Shown here piece after piece: positions 1-8,916 of a stretch of 64,000 nucleotides of DNA. How positions within the stretch are numbered: the first letter of the stretch is position 1; every line of letters begins with the position of its first letter. A program made the translations under genes and the position numbers. The notes beneath the pieces were generated by a model. That model worked only from the letters and a program-made list of their open reading frames with translations, searched no databases and had not been told where the DNA came from. Source of the DNA: Thermoflexus hugenholtzii JAD2 (GTDB lineage: Bacteria > Chloroflexota > Anaerolineae > Thermoflexales > Thermoflexaceae); contig NZ_FYEK01000078.1 of assembly GCF_900187885.1 (NCBI RefSeq), positions 40,809 through 104,808 of the forward strand, read 5' to 3'.

Positions 1-1044
1 CCAGCGCACCGCTTCGGGGGGGAAGGACAGCCAGAGGGTTTGACCCGGCTCCACCGCGCGTCCCGGAGGCAGCGTCATCTTCAAGGTCTGGGAGCCCAGG
101 TAGGCGGTCACCAGAACCTGAGCCCCCAGGGGCTCCACGACCGAGACCGTAACGGGGACCGTCCATGGCTGCGGAGACGCTTCGATGCGGATGTGCTCCG
201 CCCGGATGCCTAACAACAACGGCTGCTGGGGGACGACCCCGGGGATCTCGGGCATGGGGAGGCGATATCCTTCCAGGACAAAACTCCACCCGCCCTCGCT
301 ATTCTCCGCCACCCCACGCAGGAAATTCATCGGCGGGTTCCCGATGAACCCGCCCACGAAGACCGTGGCCGGGGCTTCATAAATCCGCATGGGTGTGTCG
401 ACTTGGACGATCTCCCCCTCGCGCATCACGGCGATACGATCCCCCAGGCTCATCGCTTCCACTTGGTCATGGGTCACATAGATGATCGTCATCCCCGTCT
501 CCTGGTGGAGCCGTTTCAGCTCCGCCCGCGCATGCAACCGCAACAGCGCGTCCAGATTGCTGAGGGGCTCATCCATCAGCAGCACATCCGGCTGCATCAC
601 CAGGGCCCGGGCCACCGCGACCCGCTGCCGCTGACCTCCGGAGAGCTGGGCGGGATACCGGTCGAGCAACCCCTCCAGCTGCAACATCGTCGCGGCTCGC
701 TCCACCCGCCGCCGCACCTCCGCCTCCGGAACCCGCCGCATGCGCAACCCGAAGGCGATGTTGTCGTAAACCTTCATGTGGGGGAAAACCGCATAGCTCT
801 GGAATACCATGGCGATGTTTCGACGGCGGGGAGGCAGCCCGGTGACCTCCCGCTCTCCGATGAAGATACAACCGTGATCCACCCGCTCCAGGCCGGCGAC
901 ACAGCGCAACAGGGTGGTCTTGCCACATCCGGAGGGCCCCAGCAGCACAAAGAACTCTCCATCCTCGATCGTCAGGGAGACGTCCCGCAACGCAATGACC
1001 TTCCCGAAGGTCTTCCGGATCCGCTCCAGACGCACACGTGCCAT
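1..1044 (-). CDS. Sugar ABC transporter ATP-binding protein, MalK/UgpC type (C-terminus beyond window)
   Basis: Cytoplasmic ATPase that powers the sugar importer encoded just upstream. The 348 visible residues start MARVRLERIRKTFG and carry Walker A GPSGCGKT (about residues 37-44), the signature LSGGQRQR, Walker B VLLMDEP and the H-loop YVTHDQ. The sequence continues toward the MalK-type C-terminal OB/TOBE region and runs off the left edge. The ATG at 1044 lies 32 bases after the stop of the inner-membrane permease, so it is the last visible gene of the operon GntR, binding protein, two permeases, ATPase. The long C-terminal part separates it from short ATPases. The sugar is not determined; the neighbouring GH63 hydrolase hints at a glycoside or a compatible-solute-type compound. 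Confidence 0.93.
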   Translation of the reverse strand, partial: MARVRLERIRKTFGKVIALRDVSLTIEDGEFFVLLGPSGCGKTTLLRCVAGLERVDHGCIFIGEREVTGLPPRRRNIAMVFQSYAVFPHMKVYDNIAFGLRMRRVPEAEVRRRVERAATMLQLEGLLDRYPAQLSGGQRQRVAVARALVMQPDVLLMDEPLSNLDALLRLHARAELKRLHQETGMTIIYVTHDQVEAMSLGDRIAVMREGEIVQVDTPMRIYEAPATVFVGGFIGNPPMNFLRGVAENSEGGWSFVLEGYRLPMPEIPGVVPQQPLLLGIRAEHIRIEASPQPWTVPVTVSVVEPLGAQVLVTAYLGSQTLKMTLPPGRAVEPGQTLWLSFPPEAVRW

Positions 1045-1076
1045 ATGGTCTTCACCCCCGAATATGGGGCGCCGGC

Positions 1077-1892
1077 TCAGCGGCTGACGACCCCCCAAAG
1101 ATTGAAGAGATAACGCCGGATGATGAGAAGGATGATCATGGCGGGGGCGACCATGAAAAAGCCCCCAGCGAACCGGAAGTAGAGGGGCGATTCGTTGAGG
1201 ACCGTGAGGACCAGGGCCGGCAACGTTCGTTGCCGCAGGGTCAGGATGGTGGCGGCGAAGACCTCATTCCATGAGATCACGAAGGTGAAGAGGCTGGCGG
1301 CAGCCAGGCCAGGCAGGGCCAGAGGCAAGGAGACCCGAAGGAAGGCGGTGAGCGGGCTGCAGCCCAGGGTCATGGCCGCCTCCTCCAGATCGCGGGGGAT
1401 GGCCATGAACACGCTGGAGGTGATCAGGATGACGAAAGGGAGGGCCATAGCGGTATGGACCAGGGCCACTGCCCATGGCGTGTCGTAGAGGCCGATGCGG
1501 ATGAAGGTCACCGCCAGGGGGATGGAGAGGATCGCCATTGGGAACATCCGGGTCATCAGGATCCCCATGCGCACCGCCTCCCGCCCCGGGAAGATGAAGC
1601 GAGCCAGGGCGTATCCCGCCGGCGCCCCCAGGGCCAGGGACAGGATCATCGTGAGCAGGGCAACCACCACGCTGTTGCGCGTGGCCGCCAGCGTCCCCGT
1701 GGCGTTCACGAAGAATTGCATGGTCTCCACCGAGAACTCCAGCGGAAGCAGGGGACGGGGCCAGCGATACACGGCCATACGCGGGCTGAAGGCCAGCAGC
1801 CCGATCAGGTAGATCGGGGCCAGCACCCAGAGGGCCAAAAGCGCTGCCCCCCCATACCAGAGCAGGTCCGCCATCCGGGATCCCCGCTTCAT
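1077..1892 (-). CDS. Sugar ABC transporter permease, MalG type
   Basis: Inner-membrane permease of 271 residues with about six hydrophobic segments, a normal MalG-family length. The EAA loop that docks on the ATPase is visible near residues 170-200 (EEAAMTLGCSPLTAFLRVSL, followed by LPLALPGLA). The ATG at 1892 overlaps the stop of the MalF-type gene by 4 bases (ATGA), a sign of translational coupling. It pairs with the gene upstream to form the transmembrane channel. Substrate specificity cannot be read from the permease. Confidence 0.92.
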   Translation of the reverse strand: MKRGSRMADLLWYGGAALLALWVLAPIYLIGLLAFSPRMAVYRWPRPLLPLEFSVETMQFFVNATGTLAATRNSVVVALLTMILSLALGAPAGYALARFIFPGREAVRMGILMTRMFPMAILSIPLAVTFIRIGLYDTPWAVALVHTAMALPFVILITSSVFMAIPRDLEEAAMTLGCSPLTAFLRVSLPLALPGLAAASLFTFVISWNEVFAATILTLRQRTLPALVLTVLNESPLYFRFAGGFFMVAPAMIILLIIRRYLFNLWGVVSR

Positions 1893-2755
1893 CGCCCCAT
1901 CTCCTCCGGGCGCACCCGCAGGACGTAGAGATAAAAGCCGGTCACCAAAGCGGACAGGGCCAGGATGATCAGCGAATACGCCGCGGCCACATGGGGGTTA
2001 TGGGCCCCCGCATACCAGACGTAGGCCTCTGAGGCCAGGACGGGCAGGACCCCCCCGCCCAGGGCCACCACCACGGCGAAGGTCTGGAAGGCGAAAAGGG
2101 TGCGGATGATCAGGGCCGCCTGCAGGCTGGGCCGCAGCAGGGGCAGGACCACGTAACGCAGTTTCTGAGCCAGGTTCGCGCCGAAGACCTCCGCCGCCTC
2201 CCAGTACTCGCCCAGGATCATCTGCAACCCCGCCACCAGGGTGACCATCACGATAGCCGTGGCCCTCCACACCTCCGCGATCACCACCGCCAGGAGGATG
2301 CCGATCGGGTGCTCATATGAGAGAAAGATGATGGGACGCTGGATCAACCCCAGGGCGCGCAAGACGACATTGAGATATCCCCGCTCGGTGAAGATGGCCA
2401 GCCAGACCAGCCCCGCCGCCAGCTCCGAGATGGCCAGCGGGATCGCATACACGTAAAGGAAAAATCCGGCGCCGCGGCGCCGGGACTGCGCAATCAAGGC
2501 CATGGTCAAAGCCAGAGCCAGCTGCAGGGGGATCACCAGGGCGATCAGCACCAGCGTGTTGCGCAGGGCGGGCATGAAGCGGGTGTCCGCCAGCATGCGG
2601 CGGAAGGGCTCCCCGGACCAGGAGCCATCCGGGGCCTGGGCGGCCAGCAACAGAGCCTGGACGCTGGGGAGAGCGATGAACAGCCCCAGGAAAAGAATGG
2701 CCGGCATCAACAGCGCCAGCGGCAACCCGATTTCGACTTTCCACCACCGACTCAC
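1889..2755 (-). CDS. Sugar ABC transporter permease, MalF type
   Basis: Inner-membrane permease of 288 residues with six or seven hydrophobic segments and an EAA-type loop (YWEAAEVFGANLAQKLRYV). I place the start at the GTG at 2755 (VSRWWKVEIG) because AGGGAGG lies 5 bases upstream and the first membrane segment follows at once. A longer frame to 2833 would add a non-membrane tail and overlap the binding-protein gene. It is third in the operon after the regulator and the binding protein, and overlaps the next permease by 4 bases. Confidence 0.9.
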   Translation of the reverse strand: MSRWWKVEIGLPLALLMPAILFLGLFIALPSVQALLLAAQAPDGSWSGEPFRRMLADTRFMPALRNTLVLIALVIPLQLALALTMALIAQSRRRGAGFFLYVYAIPLAISELAAGLVWLAIFTERGYLNVVLRALGLIQRPIIFLSYEHPIGILLAVVIAEVWRATAIVMVTLVAGLQMILGEYWEAAEVFGANLAQKLRYVVLPLLRPSLQAALIIRTLFAFQTFAVVVALGGGVLPVLASEAYVWYAGAHNPHVAAAYSLIILALSALVTGFYLYVLRVRPEEMGR

Positions 2756-2817
2756 CCCAGCCTCCCTGAAGGTCGGGAGGCAGACCCTCGGCCTGCCCCC
2801 CGACCGCGATCCCCGGA

Positions 2818-4185
2818 TCACCGCACCTGGCATGGTCCGGTGCTGGGCGGATCCGGTGGCCAGCAGGCGGCGCCGGTCTCGTTCAGGATCGCCTGCAGCT
2901 TGGCCGCTTCCTCCTGAAGCACCTTTTCGATGTCCTCACCCTTCAGCACGATGCGCTCCAGGGTGTCCCGGTTGACCTTGTTGAACTCGCCGGCCTTGCC
3001 GCCCAGGCCCACCGGCAACAGCGCCGGGATCGCATCTTGTGCCCCGGATTGCTTGACGACCGCCTCGCCTTCGATCCGGACATGAGCGGGCATATCCGCC
3101 GGCATGGGGATGTCCAGGACCGGGAAGAAAGCGACCTCGCGGAGGATGGTCAGCTGAGTCTCCGGCCGGGTGAGGAACTCAATCAACGCCTCCGCCCCTT
3201 CCCGGTTTGGCGCGCCCTTCACGATCCCGAGACAGGCCAGCACCGGCATGAAGCCCCGTCCCTTGGGGCCCGCCGGCACGGGGGCCGCGATGAAGTCCTC
3301 CGGCCGCTCCTTGAAGGCGTTCACCAACCGGGCCGTGTGATCCCAGGCGATCCACACCTCCTCGGCCAGCAACGGCTCCTGCATGAAATCATAGGTGGTG
3401 GATTGTGGGTTGACATGCTCCCAGAGGGCCTTAAAGGACTTCCACATCTCCACCGCCTCCGGGCTCTTGTACGTTGTGACGAAGGCGCCGGTGTAGGATG
3501 GATACAGATAGCCCTGGACGAAGCGGTGGATCAGGCCCTTGGGACCCAGGGGGAACCCCAGACGGCGCTCCCCTGTCGCCTTATGGATGTTCTCCCCCCA
3601 CTGTCGGAGCTGATCCCATGTCAGGGCGTTGACATCCGCGCCCGCAGGCAGGTAGTCCAGCGCCTTCTTGTTGATCGCCAGGATATAAGTGGCCTGCATC
3701 CACGGGATGCAATACTGGCGATCCGTGCCCAGCTTCCCCAGCTCCGCGAACTGGGAGATCATCGGACGATCCTTCAGGCGCTCCATCAGCGGGGTGAGAT
3801 CCTCCAGGGCGTTGTCCTTGAGGAGCGTGACGAAGTTACCATGCAACGCCCCCACCACATCCACCGTCACCTTGCCCGCCTGGATCTCCGCGCGGATCCG
3901 ATCGTGGAAGGGGCCTTCGTCCTCCGGGATGAACTCCACAGGGGCGCCGAAGGGTTTGAGGATCACGTTGCGCATCTTCTCCGCCTCCTCCACCGGCCGC
4001 AGCTGGGTGGAGAGGAAGAGGACCGGCTTGGGCGGCGGGGTGGGCGTGGGCGGAGGAGGCGTGGGGGAGGGCGCCGCCGGCGGAGGCGGAGCGGTGGGAG
4101 TCGGCGTGGGAGGTGCCGCCGGCTGGCAGGCGAGGGACAGGATGAGGGCGACCGTGAAGAGGGCCCAGAGCCTTCGCGTACGCAT
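2818..4185 (-). CDS. Extracellular sugar-binding lipoprotein (family 1 type)
   Basis: Captures the substrate outside the membrane and delivers it to the two permeases. The 455-residue product has a lipoprotein signal: MRTRRLW, a hydrophobic stretch and the lipobox LSLAC with Cys20. A Pro/Thr linker spans about residues 21-53 and keeps the binding domain off the membrane. The rest reads as a type 2 periplasmic-binding fold. AGGAGG sits just upstream of the ATG at 4185. The gene follows the GntR-fusion gene by 18 bases, so regulator and transporter are probably co-transcribed. Confidence 0.9.
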   Translation of the reverse strand: MRTRRLWALFTVALILSLACQPAAPPTPTPTAPPPPAAPSPTPPPPTPTPPPKPVLFLSTQLRPVEEAEKMRNVILKPFGAPVEFIPEDEGPFHDRIRAEIQAGKVTVDVVGALHGNFVTLLKDNALEDLTPLMERLKDRPMISQFAELGKLGTDRQYCIPWMQATYILAINKKALDYLPAGADVNALTWDQLRQWGENIHKATGERRLGFPLGPKGLIHRFVQGYLYPSYTGAFVTTYKSPEAVEMWKSFKALWEHVNPQSTTYDFMQEPLLAEEVWIAWDHTARLVNAFKERPEDFIAAPVPAGPKGRGFMPVLACLGIVKGAPNREGAEALIEFLTRPETQLTILREVAFFPVLDIPMPADMPAHVRIEGEAVVKQSGAQDAIPALLPVGLGGKAGEFNKVNRDTLERIVLKGEDIEKVLQEEAAKLQAILNETGAACWPPDPPSTGPCQVR

Positions 4186-4203
4186 GATCCACCTCCTGAT
4201 CGT

Positions 4204-5709
4204 TCAATGTGGGAACAGATGGCTTTCCGGCAACATATAACCCGTGAGGGCAGCGATCCGCTCCGCCGCCCTCGGGACCGCCGCTTCCAGCGGACGACGG
4301 CCGAGCAGTACGTCCTCCACCAGCGCCTGCCATTCCTCCGAAACCCGGGCGTAAGCCGGCAGGGAGGGGCGCGGCCGCCCCTGCTCCACCCAACGCTGCG
4401 TCCGCGCCAGGAACCCTCCTCGCTCCCCGGCCAGATGGGAGAGGGCGTGGATCCAGGGAGGATGGCGCCCAGTCATGCGGGCGAACGCCCGCAAAGGCTC
4501 CCCCTCCACGGCCTGTCGCAACAGCGCCAGGGCCCGCTCGGGATGGCGGGATTGCCGATAAATCCCGAACGCCATGCCGCCCATCAAACCGGCCGGACGC
4601 CCATGAGGCCCTGCCGGGATGGGGAGGACCATGAGGCGCTCCAGGAAGGTCGCTTCATCCCACCCCGCCGCCTGCTGGATCAAATCCGCCTCATAGGTGC
4701 CTCCCACGGCCATCACCACCTGCCCCTCCGCCAGCCAGAGAGCCGCCTGCTCTCGATGGAAGGCGGTCACCTCGGGGGGCATCAGCTGATGTTCCCAGAT
4801 CAACGCCCGCAGGAAGGCCAGCGTCTCATAAGTGGCCGGCTGATCCAGCAGGACCCAACCCCCGCTCACCAGCTCGCCCCCATTCGCCCAGAGGAAGGGA
4901 AGCGTTTGATAGGTGGTGGTCTCGCCGCCCGTCCGGCCGGCCACCATCGCCAGCGGATAAGGGCCCAGGCCGTAACGCCGGCGGACCTCCGGTTGCCGAA
5001 AATGAGCCCCTACCCGGAGCAGATCCTCCCAGGTGGTCGGCGGGCGCAGCCCTTCCGCCTCCAGCAGATCCCGCCGCACCCACAGGACGCTGACATCCAT
5101 GCTGATGGGGATCCCATACAGGTGTCCTTCGAAGACCCACGCCGAGCGGGGGCCCGGCATCAGCGTGGCCAGCGCCTGGGCCTCCCAGGCCGGATCGATC
5201 TCCCCGACGGCTCGTAGATGGCGAAGGGTCACGAACTCCGCCAGCCAAGCGGAATCCAGGATGGAAAGATCAGGAGCCCCGCCATTCCCCACCGCCTCCA
5301 TCAGCGCTCCCCGCAACTGTAGGAAAGGGATTTGCTCCACCGCCAGCTCGATCGGCTGGTCTGGATGTTGCTGATTCCAGCGGGCGACGGCGAGATCCAG
5401 GGGGATGCGCCAGCGGGGGTGGGAGATCACCACCCGCAACACCAATGGAGAACTCGCCCCCCCGTTTCGAGGGGCGACAAAGGTGCCCCGCCCCCGTTGA
5501 CGGAGGATCAGACCCTCCCGCGCCAGATCCTCCAGGGCCTGACGGACCGGCGCCCGGCTGATCCCATAACGGGCGCAAAGCTCCGCTTCCGTGGGCAGAC
5601 GATCCCCCGGCCGGAGCCGACCCCCCAAGATCTCCGACCGCAGGAGCTGCTTTAGCTGCTCGTGAAGCGGGACCCCCAGCGCGGGATCCAGCCGCCGACG
5701 TGCCCCCAC
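4204..5709 (-). CDS. GntR-family regulator fused to a cytoplasmic solute-binding-protein domain
   Basis: Probable transcription factor of 501 residues. Residues about 8-78 are a GntR winged helix (PLHEQLKQLLRSEILGG, then TEAELCARYGISRAPVRQAL and GRGTFVAP). From about residue 88 to the end the chain resembles a family 1 extracellular solute-binding protein, with patterns such as APDLSILDSAWLAEF, HLYGIPISMDVSVLWVRRD and MGGMAFGIYRQS. There is no signal peptide, so the binding domain must sit in the cytosol and most likely senses the imported sugar in place of the usual UTRA or FCD domain. The start is GTG with GGAG 6 bases upstream. It is first in the transporter operon and diverges from the GH63 gene. 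Ligand and activator or repressor role are unknown. Confidence 0.85.
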   Translation of the reverse strand: MGARRRLDPALGVPLHEQLKQLLRSEILGGRLRPGDRLPTEAELCARYGISRAPVRQALEDLAREGLILRQRGRGTFVAPRNGGASSPLVLRVVISHPRWRIPLDLAVARWNQQHPDQPIELAVEQIPFLQLRGALMEAVGNGGAPDLSILDSAWLAEFVTLRHLRAVGEIDPAWEAQALATLMPGPRSAWVFEGHLYGIPISMDVSVLWVRRDLLEAEGLRPPTTWEDLLRVGAHFRQPEVRRRYGLGPYPLAMVAGRTGGETTTYQTLPFLWANGGELVSGGWVLLDQPATYETLAFLRALIWEHQLMPPEVTAFHREQAALWLAEGQVVMAVGGTYEADLIQQAAGWDEATFLERLMVLPIPAGPHGRPAGLMGGMAFGIYRQSRHPERALALLRQAVEGEPLRAFARMTGRHPPWIHALSHLAGERGGFLARTQRWVEQGRPRPSLPAYARVSEEWQALVEDVLLGRRPLEAAVPRAAERIAALTGYMLPESHLFPH

Positions 5710-5731
5710 TCCTTACTCCAACCATCAAAAC

Positions 5732-5768
5732 TTTGTTATAATGATATACAAAATTTTGGACTTGTCAA
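5732..5768. promoter_or_regulatory. Overlapping divergent promoters with a palindromic operator candidate
   Basis: AT-rich island between the GntR-fusion gene (minus) and the GH63 gene (plus). On the minus strand TTGACA (5763-5768) is followed after 16 bases by TATCAT (5741-5746). On the plus strand TATAAT lies at 5737-5742 with only a poor -35. The palindrome TTTGT-N11-ACAAA (5732-5752) covers both -10 elements and is a natural site for the GntR-fusion protein. Promoter matches are seen; the operator role is inferred. Confidence 0.6.
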
Positions 5769-5843
5769 GGAAGGAAGCATGAGGCGGGTCTCCACCCCTC
5801 CGCGCTCTCCGGTCCTGCAAGGGCCTATCAACAGGAGGGCTTG

Positions 5844-7163
5844 ATGATTCAGAAGGACCTGCGACAGGCGGCAGAAGAGGTGCTGCGGCGGAACGATCGG
5901 GGGACATTCACCGCCCCTTCCCCCCGGCAGTATCCCCACCTCTGGCTGTGGGACGCCGGGTTCGCCGCCCTGGGCTGGGCGGCCTTAGGGGATTACGAGC
6001 GGGCCTACCGGGAGATCCGGGCCGCCCTCCGGGGGCAGTGGCGCAACGGGATGCTCCCCCACGTAGTCTTCTACGACTGGCCCAGCGCCTATTTTCCGGG
6101 CGCCGATGTCTGGCGCTCCGATCTGGCCTCGGAAGCCCCGGCGGAGCTCCCCACCTCCGGCATCACCCAGCCCCCGGTCCTGGCTTTCGTGGTCGAGATC
6201 CTGACCCGCTATGATCCCGATCGAGGGCGCGCGGCAGCCTTCCGCCGGGAAGCCTTCCCCGCACTCTACGCGTATCACCGGTGGCTGCACACCGCTCGGG
6301 ACCCCGAGGGCATGGGCCTGAGCGTCCTGGTGCACCCCTGGGAGTCCGGGATGGACAACAGCCCCCTGTGGGACGCGGCCCTGGCCCGGGTGCCGGTGGG
6401 GGATCTGCCGCCCTATCGCCGAGCCGATGCCCATTGGGTGCCCGAGGAGCAGCGACCCCGCTCCGCCGACTACGACCGCTTCCTGGCCTTGATCCTCCAT
6501 CTGCGATCGCATCGCTACGGGGAAAGCGGCGTCCAGACCTCTTCCTTCCGGGTCTATGACATCCTGTTCAACGCCCTTCGCTATCGCTCGGAGGAGGCCC
6601 TCTGGACGATGGCGGCGGAGCTGGGCGAACCGACAGGGGAGATCGAGGGGTGGCTGGCGCGAGGCCGCGCCGCCTTTCAGGCCTATCTGTGGGATCCGGC
6701 GCGTGGGTTCTTCCTGGACTGGGACGCGGTGGCGAAGGCCCGGATCCCGGTGATCGCGGCGGGCGGGTTCCTGGCCCTCTACGCAGGCCTGGCCACGCCG
6801 GAGCAGGCCCACGAAATGGTGGCGCGCTATCTCACGAACCCGGAGGCCTTCGCCCCGGACGGCGGGACGCGCTATCTGGTCCCTACAGTGAGCAAGGCCG
6901 AGCCCGGCTGGGAGCCCCGACGCTACTGGCGGGGGCCGATCTGGATCAACCTCAACGCCCTGATCGCCCACGGCCTGCGGCGCTATGGGTTCGTCGACCT
7001 GGCCGAGCAGATCCGCGCCGACACCTTTGCCCTCGTCGCTCGCTCAGGGTTCTGGGAATACTACGACCCCCGCACTGGGGAAGGATTGGGAATCGGAGAT
7101 TTCACCTGGTCCGCCGCCCTCCTCCTGGCCTGGGACCTGCTGGAGATCCCCGAAACGAGGTAG
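5844..7163 (+). CDS. GH63-like glycoside hydrolase (mannosylglycerate/glucosylglycerate hydrolase type)
   Basis: Predicted (alpha/alpha)6-barrel glycosidase of 439 residues, a length typical of small bacterial GH63 enzymes such as mannosylglycerate hydrolase. Recognisable blocks are WLWDAGF (34-40), GMLPHVVFYDW (69-79), SGITQPPV (105-112), WESGMDNSP (166-174) and YWRGPIWINLNAL (361-373), ending in FWEYYDPRTGEGLG (403-416). Asp171 is the likely general acid, with the base Glu probably in the 405-413 block. The ATG at 5844 has AGGAGG 6 bases before it and is preferred to the TTG at 5841. No signal peptide, so cytosolic. Divergence from the sugar transporter suggests it cleaves the imported compound. 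Confidence 0.82.
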   Translation: MIQKDLRQAAEEVLRRNDRGTFTAPSPRQYPHLWLWDAGFAALGWAALGDYERAYREIRAALRGQWRNGMLPHVVFYDWPSAYFPGADVWRSDLASEAPAELPTSGITQPPVLAFVVEILTRYDPDRGRAAAFRREAFPALYAYHRWLHTARDPEGMGLSVLVHPWESGMDNSPLWDAALARVPVGDLPPYRRADAHWVPEEQRPRSADYDRFLALILHLRSHRYGESGVQTSSFRVYDILFNALRYRSEEALWTMAAELGEPTGEIEGWLARGRAAFQAYLWDPARGFFLDWDAVAKARIPVIAAGGFLALYAGLATPEQAHEMVARYLTNPEAFAPDGGTRYLVPTVSKAEPGWEPRRYWRGPIWINLNALIAHGLRRYGFVDLAEQIRADTFALVARSGFWEYYDPRTGEGLGIGDFTWSAALLLAWDLLEIPETR

Positions 7164-7187
7164 GGGCGACCGGCTGGTCGCCCCTAC
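7160..7187. repeat. Perfect 12-bp palindrome between convergent genes
   Basis: GTAGGGGCGACC (7160-7171), loop GGCT, then the exact reverse complement (7176-7187). The left arm contains the TAG stop of the GH63 gene and the nitrilase-like gene ends at 7194 from the other side. There is no T-run on either side, so it is not a classical terminator. A related but imperfect palindrome beginning GTAGGGGC follows nrdA at 38478. Confidence 0.7.
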
Positions 7188-7193
7188 GCCTCC

Positions 7194-8777
7194 CTACCCG
7201 CCTGCCCCGGAACCTGCAGGATGCGGGGAGGGCACGGAAGGTCGGTCAAAGACGATATGGGAGCCAGGGGCCATCTCCTTATGGCGGGTCAGGGGACGGA
7301 ACAGGGAGGCCAGGATCCCCTGCTCGCGGTCCGGCAGGCCGGTGGCGAGGGGCTGCCCCAGCGGGTCAAAGACGGCAGCCGGGGCACTGGGCTCACCGAA
7401 CAGTGGGGAGGCCCGCACCAGGAAGACCCGGTTCTCATCCGCCCGGGTTCGGGCGAGGAGATCGTCGGTCGCCCGACGGGCGGAGGGGAGCCAGATCAGC
7501 AGCTCCGCGCCCTGGGCCATCAGGCTGCGGGCGATCTCCGGCGCCCAGATCTCCTCCGACCCCAGCACCCCGAGGCCACCCCATGGCGTCTCCATCGCCC
7601 GCGGCGGATCCCCGACGCGGCGGCGGGCGATCTCCTGCCCGCGGTCGATAAGGTGGATCCCCACATGCCCTTCATCCACCAGGGGAGCGATCAGGCCGCA
7701 GGCCAGCCGGGCGCTGAGGGCCTGGAGGGCGTCGAGGGTTGTCGTCTGCTGATAGGCCGGGGCGCGCTCCCACCCCTCCGGGATGCCGGGCAGGATCAGA
7801 AGGGAGGCCCCCTGGCGGATCAGGCGCTCGCCCAGCTCCTCCACCCGTCGCCGCCACGCCTCCGGATCCTCATAGGGCTTCAGCTGGAGGATGCCGACCC
7901 GGAGATACATCGAATCCGCTGGGATCGGCTCCCGGAGCCGCCGGGCCACCGGGAGCGCCTCCCCCGGCGTGTTCCACCACAGTGCTGGCGTGGAGGGCCG
8001 CGCGCGGGGGCCGGGCGCCGCCGCCAGATCGACCTCCGCCAGCACGATCTCCTCGCGATCCGGGCTCCCCAGCGCCCGATAGGCGCCGTCCGGCCCCACC
8101 ACGCCGCTCCGTCCGCAATAGAGGATGCTCTCGGCCTCCACCCCCACCTTGTTCGCCCAGGCGATCCAGAGGCCGTTCTCCAGGGCCCGGGCGGGCAGGA
8201 GATAAGTCACCTGGGGATTGGTCCGGGCCTCGGGGGCCCCGGTGGAGGTCACCAGAGCGGTGGCGTCCAGGATCAGGCGGGCGCCCCGCAGGGCCAGGGT
8301 GCGGGGGATCTCCGGCATGCGGGCGTCGGCGCAGATCATCAGGCCTACCTGTCCGAAGGGGAGATCGAAAACCGGCAGTTCGGAGCCGGGATCGAACCAC
8401 TCTCGATCGAAGTGCCAGAGGAAGAGTTTGTCGTGGAAGCCCAGGACCTGGCCGTGGGGATTGATGAGGGCCACTGAGTTGCGCAGCCGCCCGGAGGGAT
8501 GGGGGCGGACGAGGCCCACCGCCACATAGGCCCGGTGCCGACGGGCCTTCTCTCCGAACAGACGGAGGACCTCCTCCAGCGGACGGGGCTCGGCGCGATG
8601 ATAAGCCTCTAACGAGTGGAGATAGTAAGCGGGGTAAGTGCACTCCGGCAGCAGGATGAGATCCGGCCGGTGGCGTCCGGCCTCCTCCACGCCCTGCAGC
8701 GCCCGCTCCAGGGCCTCTTCCGCCCGCTCCAGCCCGAGGGCCTCCAGCTGCACACAGGCGATCCCAAGTCGGGACAT
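7194..8777 (-). CDS. Carbon-nitrogen hydrolase with two nitrilase domains, second one degenerate
   Basis: Product of 527 residues, about twice a single nitrilase-superfamily domain. The first domain (about 1-260) keeps the catalytic triad: Glu45 in LILLPECTYP, Lys117 in HDKLFLW and Cys149 in LMICADARMPE. It should hydrolyse an amide or nitrile C-N bond in the cytosol. The second domain (about 293-500) repeats the fold, but the Glu position is Gly331 (LILPGIPEG), the Cys position is Ser407 (VLGSEEIWAPE) and no equivalent Lys is evident, so it is probably inactive or regulatory. The ATG at 8777 has GGGAGG 5 bases upstream, better than the in-frame GTG at 8783. The substrate is unknown. Confidence 0.85.
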   Translation of the reverse strand: MSRLGIACVQLEALGLERAEEALERALQGVEEAGRHRPDLILLPECTYPAYYLHSLEAYHRAEPRPLEEVLRLFGEKARRHRAYVAVGLVRPHPSGRLRNSVALINPHGQVLGFHDKLFLWHFDREWFDPGSELPVFDLPFGQVGLMICADARMPEIPRTLALRGARLILDATALVTSTGAPEARTNPQVTYLLPARALENGLWIAWANKVGVEAESILYCGRSGVVGPDGAYRALGSPDREEIVLAEVDLAAAPGPRARPSTPALWWNTPGEALPVARRLREPIPADSMYLRVGILQLKPYEDPEAWRRRVEELGERLIRQGASLLILPGIPEGWERAPAYQQTTTLDALQALSARLACGLIAPLVDEGHVGIHLIDRGQEIARRRVGDPPRAMETPWGGLGVLGSEEIWAPEIARSLMAQGAELLIWLPSARRATDDLLARTRADENRVFLVRASPLFGEPSAPAAVFDPLGQPLATGLPDREQGILASLFRPLTRHKEMAPGSHIVFDRPSVPSPHPAGSGAGG

Positions 8778-8916
8778 TTTCACCTCCCGCGATGCTTTGT
8801 ATGTGTGGGATCTGTATGCGTGGAATCTTCGATCCGCCCCTCAACCGCCTCCCGGGTCAAGCGCTCACATCCGGGCTTGTTGGATCGGCTCCGGCGACCC
8901 GGAGAGATGCAGACCT

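Noticed and set aside
3037..5217. Long open frame of 726 codons on the plus strand opposite the binding protein and GntR-fusion genes
   Set aside because: It is an antisense shadow produced by GC-rich codon bias; the minus-strand genes have clear domains, ribosome sites and promoter.
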